NCBI GenBank assembly: GCA_001796045.1 | Contig: MGLN01000183.1 | Location: 1,230-21,015, forward strand | Length of the DNA stretch: 19,786 nt | Origin: Caulobacterales bacterium RIFOXYB1_FULL_67_16 | Lineage (GTDB): Bacteria > Pseudomonadota > Alphaproteobacteria > Caulobacterales > Caulobacteraceae | Reading direction: 5' to 3' | Shown: positions 14,760 through 19,786 of the stretch, in pieces | Layout of the letters: each line of letters starts with the position of its first letter | Position numbering within the stretch: the stretch's first letter is position 1 | Notes under the pieces: generated by a model | The model's database searches: none | What the model was told of the DNA's origin: nothing | Seen by the model: only the letters and a program-made list of their open reading frames with translations | Program-made: the position numbers and the translations under genes

Positions 14760-14872
14760 GATTTGAGTGCAAAAAGGGTGCAGTAGGATGTCGTAGAGGG
14801 GCGAAAACCGTCGAAAATGCGCGTAGAAGCGTCGGCGAACATCGTCTGCCAATCGCCTGAAACTACAGAAAA

Positions 14873-15892
14873 ATGCCTATAAATCAAGCGCGTAGACTGG
14901 CCGTTGCGCCGATGATGGATTGGACGGACCGGCATTGCCGCGCCTTTCATCGGTCTCTGACGAAGCGCGCCCTGCTTTATACGGAGATGGTGACGGCGCC
15001 GGCGGTGCTGCACGGGGACAGAGACTATCTGCTCGGTTTCGACGCGGTGGAGCACCCGGTGGCTCTTCAACTGGGCGGATCCAATCCCGACGAACTCGCC
15101 GAGGCGGCCAAGGTGGGTGAGGCCTATGGCTATGACGAGATCAATCTGAACGTCGGCTGTCCGTCGGACCGGGTCCAGTCAGGCCGGTTCGGCGCCTGTC
15201 TGATGCGCGAGCCGGAACTGGTGGCCGAGTGCATGGCCGCGATCAGGGGCGCCGTCTCCATCCCGGCCACAGTCAAATGCCGCATCGGGGTTGACGACCA
15301 GGATCCCGAGGTCAGCCTGTTCGCCACGGTGGACGCCTGCGCCGCCGTCGGCGTCGAGGTCTTCATCGTCCACGCCCGCAAGGCCTGGCTGCAAGGCCTG
15401 TCGCCCAAGGAAAATCGCGACGTGCCGCCGCTGGACTACGGCCTGGTGCGCCGGCTCAAGCGCGAGCGGCCCCATCTGAACATCTCGGTCAACGGCGGGA
15501 TCGGCGATCTGGACGCCGCCGAGGTCCATCTGGCCGAAGATGCGGACGGCGTGCGGCTGGACGGGGTCATGCTGGGCCGCGCCGCCTATCATGAGCCGGC
15601 CCTGCTGGGTCAGGCGGACCGTCGCCTGTATGGAGCCGACACGGCGGACGTCGACGCCTTCGCCGCTCTGGAGCGCTACCGGCCCTATATGGCCGCCCGT
15701 CTGGACGAGGGCGTGCGTCTGGCCGCCATGACCCGCCACATGCTGGGTCTGATGCACGGACGGCCGGGGGCGCGGGCGTTCCGGCGAATCCTGACGGTCG
15801 AGGCGATCCGGCCGGGCGCGGGGCTGGAGGTCCTGGACCGCGCCGCCGAAGCCGTCCGAGAGGCCGAGGCGCGCAGGGAGGAGGCCGCCTGA
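14873..15892 (+). CDS. dusA: tRNA-dihydrouridine(20/20a) synthase DusA
   Basis: A 339-residue flavoenzyme that reduces uridine to dihydrouridine in the tRNA D-loop. Family blocks: APMMDWTDRHCR at 12-23, LQLGGSNPDELAEAA, catalytic C96 in NLNVGCPSDRVQSGRFGACL, VKCRIGVDD, FIVHARKAWLQGLSPKENR (the DusA-type insert), NGGIGD and GVMLGRAAYHEP. Length is typical. The ATG at 14873 has no ribosome-binding site (preceded by ACTACAGAAAA), and the DNA just upstream appears to derive from a mobile element, so the native promoter may have been replaced. The gene itself looks intact. Confidence 0.95.
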   Translation: MPINQARRLAVAPMMDWTDRHCRAFHRSLTKRALLYTEMVTAPAVLHGDRDYLLGFDAVEHPVALQLGGSNPDELAEAAKVGEAYGYDEINLNVGCPSDRVQSGRFGACLMREPELVAECMAAIRGAVSIPATVKCRIGVDDQDPEVSLFATVDACAAVGVEVFIVHARKAWLQGLSPKENRDVPPLDYGLVRRLKRERPHLNISVNGGIGDLDAAEVHLAEDADGVRLDGVMLGRAAYHEPALLGQADRRLYGADTADVDAFAALERYRPYMAARLDEGVRLAAMTRHMLGLMHGRPGARAFRRILTVEAIRPGAGLEVLDRAAEAVREAEARREEAA

Positions 15893-15959
15893 GCGGCCGC
15901 CACGGAACCTGATCACGCCGGAGCGATTTGGACGAAAGACCCCGTCTCCGGAGCCGCTC

Positions 15960-16628
15960 ATGAAGACCGTCTGCTTACTCGCCGCCGTCGCGGCCCTGCC
16001 CGCCTCCGCAGCTTTCGCCCAGGAGGACCGCAGTCGTTTCGCGGTCGGCGCTCAGTTAGGCACCCCCGGCGCCGGCCTACAGGCCCAGTATGCGGTGAAT
16101 GACTACATCGTCCTTCGCGGATCCTATGACGTGCTGCAGTGGGACGCGGACGACACCTATGACGACATCGACTACAAGGCCGACATCGACTTCCAGTCGC
16201 CGGGCGCCTTCGTCGATCTTCACCCCTTCGGCAACGGCTTCTTCGTTTCGGGCGGCGCCTATTTCGGCGAACGTGTCGTGGACCTCAGGTCTGATCCCGA
16301 CGAAGATGTGGAGCTGGGCGGCTTCACCTTCACCCCGGAACAGGTGGGTCGCCTCACCGGCCGCATTGACCTGGAGAGCACCGCGCCCTTTCTGGGCGTC
16401 GGTTATGACAACACCTTCACGCGCGGCGGAGCCTGGGGGTTCCGCGTCCTGGCAGGCGCGGCCTTCGGCGACGCGCCGCAGGTTCGGTTGAGCGCATCCG
16501 GAGGGACCCTTTCCGATACGCCCCTGTTCCAGGAGATTCTGGCGGACGAGGAGCGCGACATTCAGGAAGAGGCGGACGACTACAAGGTTTTGCCGGTCGT
16601 CCAGATCGGGCTTAGCTACAGATTCTGA
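15960..16628 (+). CDS. Outer-membrane beta-barrel protein
   Basis: A 222-residue exported protein: signal peptide MKTVCLLAAVAALPASAAFA, then alternating strands (FAVGAQLGTPGAGLQAQYAV, YIVLRGSYDVLQW, APFLGVGYDNTF, WGFRVLAGAAFGD) ending in IGLSYRF with a terminal Phe as recognised by the barrel-assembly machinery. An acidic loop (DADDTYDDIDYKADID) suggests cation contact at the surface, which is inference. GGAG lies 7 nt before the ATG. It is 67 bp after dusA. No named porin family is recognised. Confidence 0.8.
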   Translation: MKTVCLLAAVAALPASAAFAQEDRSRFAVGAQLGTPGAGLQAQYAVNDYIVLRGSYDVLQWDADDTYDDIDYKADIDFQSPGAFVDLHPFGNGFFVSGGAYFGERVVDLRSDPDEDVELGGFTFTPEQVGRLTGRIDLESTAPFLGVGYDNTFTRGGAWGFRVLAGAAFGDAPQVRLSASGGTLSDTPLFQEILADEERDIQEEADDYKVLPVVQIGLSYRF

Positions 16629-16648
16629 TTTCCGGGCTGGCCCGGAAA
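16629..16648 (+). terminator. Hairpin directly after the barrel-protein stop codon
   Basis: TTTCCGGGC (16629-16637) and GCCCGGAAA (16640-16648) form a tight stem with a very short loop, beginning right after the stop codon. No T-run follows on the plus strand, so termination would be weak or need Rho. Confidence 0.4.
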
Positions 16649-16805
16649 AAGTCTTGAGGTCTCAAGCGCTTGACGAATGGGGAGAGCGGCGCCTCGGCGA
16701 TCCGGTGACGCCGTCCGCCGGCAATCGCCCCTTTCTGGCCCCAAATTGACGAGACAAACCCAGCGTCGGCGGCGTTGGGAGCCGGTGTCTTCATGAGCAA
16801 ATCGG

Positions 16806-17375
16806 ATGATCGGCGCTTCCGCTGCCTTCGCCATTCTGTGGGCCGCCGTGTCCTCGCTGTCGAGCGAACCGGTCCCCTACAATGTCGCTGTCGCGGCGGA
16901 TCAAGTCAGGGAGGAAACCCCGGCTGCCGAGATCGGTTCCACCGACGCCTCGTCCGAAATCACGCCCAGCCTCAGCCCCGAGCAGGCCGAACTGATGGCC
17001 GGCGATCCCGACTGGCGCGCCTCGGCCCGCCTGTATCACGCGGGCGGCGGTGGAGCGACGGGCAATGATTCCCTGGGCTGCCGGCCGGTCGCCATGCGCA
17101 CCGTCGCGGTGGATCCGCGCGTCATTCCCCGCCGCACGCGACTGTTCATTCGCGAGACGGTCGGCCTGCGTCTGGCCGACGGTTCGATCCATGACGGCTA
17201 CTGGTACGCCTCCGACACCGGCGGGGCGATCAAGGGACAGAAGATCGATCTGTTCACCGGTCATGGCCGCGGCTCCATGGCCCAGGCGCGACGCCTCAAT
17301 ATGCAGACCCTGACGATCGAGGACGCCGGCCGCTTCGACGGCTGTCCCCCGGCCTGGGAAAAGGCGTCCAACTGA
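16806..17375 (+). CDS. Exported 3D-domain protein
   Basis: A 189-residue protein with a hydrophobic N-terminal export signal (IGASAAFAILWAAVSSLSS), a variable acidic linker to about residue 75, and a C-terminal 3D domain. The three defining aspartates are visible as D103 (AVDPRVIP), D137 (SDTGGAIKG) and D148 (KIDLFTG). This double-psi beta-barrel fold is shared with MltA/RlpA-like lytic transglycosylases, so a role in peptidoglycan is likely but not shown. Upstream ATG and GTG codons are out of frame or run into a stop, so 16806 is the start despite a weak ribosome-binding site. Confidence 0.82.
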   Translation: MIGASAAFAILWAAVSSLSSEPVPYNVAVAADQVREETPAAEIGSTDASSEITPSLSPEQAELMAGDPDWRASARLYHAGGGGATGNDSLGCRPVAMRTVAVDPRVIPRRTRLFIRETVGLRLADGSIHDGYWYASDTGGAIKGQKIDLFTGHGRGSMAQARRLNMQTLTIEDAGRFDGCPPAWEKASN

Positions 17376-17390
17376 AGACCAAAACGAAAA

Positions 17391-17419
17391 ACGCCGGCGG
17401 ACCTCAGGGCCGCCGGCGT
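17391..17419 (-). terminator. Rho-independent terminator, strongest for the minus-strand gene
   Basis: ACGCCGGCGG (17391-17400) and CCGCCGGCGT (17410-17419) form a perfect 10-bp stem with a 9-nt loop between two convergent genes. Read on the minus strand it is followed by TTTTTCGTTTT, a classical intrinsic terminator. On the plus strand only TCTT follows, so it may serve both directions with unequal strength. Confidence 0.85.
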
Positions 17420-17445
17420 CTTCATATCCGGCCCCTGCGCCCGGC

Positions 17446-18339
17446 CTAGTCCAGTTCGCTCACTTTCAGCGTCGACTGGACCATGTCGTCGCCGTAGGTG
17501 CCGACCCAGACGTCGTAGCGGCCGCTCTGCGGATTGGTGATCAACACCTTCGGGTTCACCCCGCCGCCGCTGTCGTCGTCGCAATACCAGCGGCCGTTCG
17601 GCGCATTGATCAGCAGTGTGGTGTCTTCGGAGGCTTCGACCAGGAAGGTCAGGTCCATGGACCCGGCTTCGAAGAAGACCTGATAGTCCGCCGCCGCGCT
17701 GACCTTGCCTTCGCAGCCCGCCTTGGCGACGGAGGCGGTGATCGAGCCCCCGGCCAGGATCGACTTTTCGTGGGGATCGGGGGTGAAGCCCGTGTCCAGA
17801 TTCACGGACCCGAAATTGGGGTCGAGACCGGGATCGGGGGCTTCGCCGCCGCTCGAACCAGAATCGCCCAGTTCGCTGATCTCCAGGGTCGACTGCACCA
17901 TGTCGTTCCCATAGGTGCCCAGCCAGATGTCGTACCGACCGCTTTGCGGGTCGGAAATCAGCACCTTGGGATTCAGGTCGCCGCCGCTGTCGTCGTCGCA
18001 CAGCCACTGGCCGCTCGGCGTATTGACCAGAAGCGTGGTGTCTTCCGAAGCCAGGGCGCGAACGGTCAGGTCGAACTCCCCGGCCTCATACTGCAGTTGC
18101 AGGTCGGGCGCGGCGCTGACCGAACCCTCGCAGCCCGAGCGGGCGGACGAGGCGGGGACGGAACCCCCGGCCAGGATGGACTTGGTCCAGGGATCCGGGG
18201 TGAAGCCGGCCTCCAGCGAGACCTCGCCATAGTTGGGATCAAGCGTGAAATCGGGCCGTGCGCCGTTCTTTTGCGCAAAACTGACGCCGGGCGCGAAGGC
18301 GATCGCGGCCATGGCCGTCAAGGCGATGGTCTTTTTCAT
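17446..18339 (-). CDS. Secreted protein with two near-identical PPC-like domains
   Basis: A 297-residue exported protein: signal peptide MKKTIALTAMAAIAFAPGVS ending FAQ, then two gapless 125-residue repeats at 33-157 and 172-296 joined by a Gly/Ser/Pro linker (GDSGSSGGEAPDPG). By hand alignment about 87 of 125 positions are identical. Each repeat has FTPDP..KSILAGGS, GCEG, EDTTLL, CDDDSGG, NPKVLI, PQSGRYD and a final QSTL..SEL. The DTTLLxNxPxGxWxCDDDSGG pattern resembles bacterial pre-peptidase C-terminal (PPC)-like beta-sandwich domains; the acidic CDDDSGG loop may bind calcium, and the two cysteines per repeat may pair. No catalytic domain is present. The start at 18339 is chosen for the signal peptide and the GGGAGGG upstream. 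Confidence 0.8.
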   Translation of the reverse strand: MKKTIALTAMAAIAFAPGVSFAQKNGARPDFTLDPNYGEVSLEAGFTPDPWTKSILAGGSVPASSARSGCEGSVSAAPDLQLQYEAGEFDLTVRALASEDTTLLVNTPSGQWLCDDDSGGDLNPKVLISDPQSGRYDIWLGTYGNDMVQSTLEISELGDSGSSGGEAPDPGLDPNFGSVNLDTGFTPDPHEKSILAGGSITASVAKAGCEGKVSAAADYQVFFEAGSMDLTFLVEASEDTTLLINAPNGRWYCDDDSGGGVNPKVLITNPQSGRYDVWVGTYGDDMVQSTLKVSELD

Positions 18340-18429
18340 TGGTGAGGTCCCTCCCTGCGGCCCCCCTGCCGCCTGCCTCATCTTATCCGCTTCCGTGGAG
18401 CCGCAAAGCTTCAAACCGCAAAGAAGGGG

Positions 18430-18753
18430 CTAGAATCTTCGCCGCCCCGACACGGTCTCGAAAAACAGGCGGAAGTCGCCCATCAGGCTCCAGACCGGAT
18501 ATTTGAAGGTGGCCGGACGGTTCTTCTCGAAGAAGAAATGGCCGACCCAGGCGAAGCCGTAGCCGACCAGCGGCATGGCCAGAAGCCACCAGGGGTTCAG
18601 CGTCAGCACGAAGGCGACGAAGGCCAGGATCACCAGCCCCGTGCCCACGACGTGAATCCGTCGGCAGGTCCGGTTGGAATGCTCGTGAATGTAATAGGGA
18701 TAAAAGGCCTCGAACGAGGCGTATCGTCCCTGGGGTTCGGACGGCGGGCTCAT
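18430..18753 (-). CDS. DUF962/Mpo1-like membrane protein
   Basis: A 107-residue membrane protein of the DUF962 (Mpo1-like) family. It begins with the family's FEAFYPYYIHEHSNRTCRRI (the histidines are probable metal ligands), then two hydrophobic helices (IHVVGTGLVILAFVAFVLTL and WWLLAMPLVGYGFAWVGHFF) and FEKNRPATFKYPVWSLMGDF. The yeast relative Mpo1 is an Fe(II) dioxygenase that shortens 2-hydroxy fatty acids; whether this bacterial protein does the same is inference. It starts 38 bp after the helicase gene on the same strand, so they may be co-transcribed. Confidence 0.87.
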   Translation of the reverse strand: MSPPSEPQGRYASFEAFYPYYIHEHSNRTCRRIHVVGTGLVILAFVAFVLTLNPWWLLAMPLVGYGFAWVGHFFFEKNRPATFKYPVWSLMGDFRLFFETVSGRRRF

Positions 18754-18791
18754 GGGCGGAGGATGCGCCCCCGCCCGTCATCGGGCAAGCC

Positions 18792-19786
18792 TCAGCCCTT
18801 GGACTTGCCCTTGAATCCGTCCTTCTTGAAGCCCGGCTTGGCCTTGAAGGGCTTTTTGGCGAAGGGCTTGTCGCCGGCCGCGTTCGAGCGCGGGTTTGCG
18901 GCGACGTCCGACTTCGGGGCCCAGGGCTTTTTCTTGAACGGGGGACGGGCGTCGCCCTCGCCGCCCTCGGCGCGCTTGTAGGGGGTCTTCTTGAAGGGGC
19001 GGTCGCCGTCCTCTCGCCGCGGCCCGCCCGATTTCTGGCCGGCGAAGCGCGACGCCTTCATCGACCCGGGGGTCGGCGCCTCGGACGGGGTGATCGTCAC
19101 TTCCTCCTTGGACGCCGCGACGGCTTCGCGGAAGGCCTTTTCGTGGGTCTTGGCGATCTCGAACCGGGTCTCCTCCGGGAAGGTGCGGATCGAGCCGATC
19201 TGAGGCTTGGAGATGCCGCCGATGCGGCAGATCAGCGGGATCAGCCACTTCGGGTCGGCGTTCTTGTTGCGGCCCACGTCCAGGCGGAACCAGACCACCT
19301 CGTCAGCGCCCAGGCGTTCGCCCGGCCAGGGCTGGGCGGCGGTTCCGTCGACGTTGCGCGCGGCGCGGTCTCGCTTGGCCGGTCCGCGATCGGCGCCCGG
19401 ATCGGACAGTTCTTCCGGCGCCGGCTGTTCCTTGCGCAGCAGGCGCACCAGGGCGGCGGCGATCTCGTCCGGCGTGCGTTCGGCGATCATCCGCTTGGCG
19501 ACGATCATGTCCTCGTCCGACACCTCGGCCTCGAAATGCGACGGCGACAGCAGCCGATCTTCGTCGGCCTTTCGGATCTCGTCGAAGGTGGGCGCGCCGG
19601 ACCAGACTGCGTCGATCCCGGCCTCGTCCATCAGACGCTCGGCCTTTCGGCGGCGCGAATGCGGGACCAGCATGACGGAAACGCCCTTCTTGCCCGCCCG
19701 CCCTGTGCGGCCCGAACGGTGCAGCAGGCCGGCACGGTTCATCGGCAGTTCGGCGTGGATGACCAGGCCCAGATCGGGCAGGTCGA
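18792..19786 (-). CDS. DEAD-box RNA helicase, C-terminal part with DbpA RNA-binding domain (5' end outside window)
   Basis: The last 331 codons of an ATP-dependent RNA helicase. The fragment enters inside helicase domain 2 (DLPDLGLVIHAELPMNRAGL) with motif VI HRSGRTGRAGKKG. A DbpA-type RNA-binding domain lies further on (VVWFRLDVGRNKNADPKWLI, then PLICRIGGISKPQIGSIRTF). It ends with a basic low-complexity tail with repeated PFKK/KPFK units, finishing FKGKSKG. The DbpA domain in characterised relatives binds 23S rRNA hairpin 92, suggesting a role in ribosome assembly; the substrate here is inferred. The N-terminal ATPase motifs are not in the window. Confidence 0.92.
   Translation of the reverse strand, partial: DLPDLGLVIHAELPMNRAGLLHRSGRTGRAGKKGVSVMLVPHSRRRKAERLMDEAGIDAVWSGAPTFDEIRKADEDRLLSPSHFEAEVSDEDMIVAKRMIAERTPDEIAAALVRLLRKEQPAPEELSDPGADRGPAKRDRAARNVDGTAAQPWPGERLGADEVVWFRLDVGRNKNADPKWLIPLICRIGGISKPQIGSIRTFPEETRFEIAKTHEKAFREAVAASKEEVTITPSEAPTPGSMKASRFAGQKSGGPRREDGDRPFKKTPYKRAEGGEGDARPPFKKKPWAPKSDVAANPRSNAAGDKPFAKKPFKAKPGFKKDGFKGKSKG

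Larger units (their letters stand above)
13992..14872. other. Gene-poor tract with mobile-element remains upstream of dusA
   Basis: About 880 bp with no intact recognisable gene. It contains an integrase stub (14553-14759) and broken minus-strand frames (14035-14413). No tRNA, no inverted-repeat ends of an insertion sequence and no duplicate of the dusA 5' end were found in it. It is best read as the scar of an element that once integrated at dusA. Confidence 0.6.

Noticed and set aside
14408..14761. A 117-codon plus-strand frame in the gene-poor tract
   Set aside because: It lies opposite the integrase stub, its translation is Arg-rich without motifs, and it has no ribosome-binding site.
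14819..14896. Direct repeat GCGCGTAGA (14819-14827 and 14888-14896) as attachment-site cores flanking the dusA junction
   Set aside because: Nine bases only 69 bp apart is too short and too close to be the two ends of an integrative element. No longer match to the dusA 5' end was found upstream.
1..19786. CRISPR arrays, tRNA or rRNA genes, complete insertion sequences, replication origins
   Set aside because: No regularly spaced repeats, cloverleaf-like genes, transposase frames or clusters of DnaA-type boxes were recognised on reading.

Overview
The window reads as chromosomal DNA of a GC-rich alphaproteobacterium, most likely Caulobacterales and perhaps Brevundimonas. This is inferred from base composition, the abundant TonB-dependent receptors, EcfG-type promoter motifs and the style of the protein families. 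No rRNA, tRNA or CRISPR array was seen, so the genus is not proven.

Positions 1-8400 look like a nutrient-scavenging, phosphate-ester region. It holds the 5' end of a TonB-dependent receptor gene (minus strand) interrupted by an in-frame TAA, then on the plus strand a Tat-exported 5'-nucleotidase-type metallophosphoesterase, a regulator made of two fused TetR domains, a complete TonB-dependent receptor, a Tat-exported PhoD-type phosphatase and a class A acid phosphatase lipoprotein. A Crp/Fnr-type regulator follows (8451-9143). A plausible reading is that the receptor brings phosphorylated compounds across the outer membrane and the exported phosphatases strip phosphate from them in the periplasm.

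Positions 9150-13281 form a stress-type locus around a divergent intergenic region (10926-11046). Leftward run an SRPBCC protein and a zinc-dependent alcohol dehydrogenase. Rightward run a short-chain dehydrogenase, a hemerythrin-domain protein, a small disordered protein and an isochorismatase-family hydrolase. The intergenic region carries two outward-facing GGAAC-N17-GTT elements, matching the alphaproteobacterial general stress sigma factor (EcfG/SigT) promoter, one for each direction.

Positions 13282-14872 hold small membrane proteins (DUF378, an overlapping 49-residue protein, and possibly a 35-residue one) and then about 880 bp with no intact gene. This gene-poor tract contains the N-terminal stub of a tyrosine-recombinase integrase and other broken reading frames, and it abuts the 5' end of dusA, a known integration site for mobile elements. 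It looks like the scar of a lost element.

Positions 14873-19786 are mostly housekeeping or envelope genes: dusA, an outer-membrane beta-barrel protein, a 3D-domain protein, then on the minus strand a secreted protein with two near-identical 125-residue domains, a DUF962/Mpo1-like membrane protein, and the 3' part of a DEAD-box RNA helicase with a DbpA-type RNA-binding domain. A strong hairpin terminator separates the convergent 3D-domain and duplicated-domain genes.
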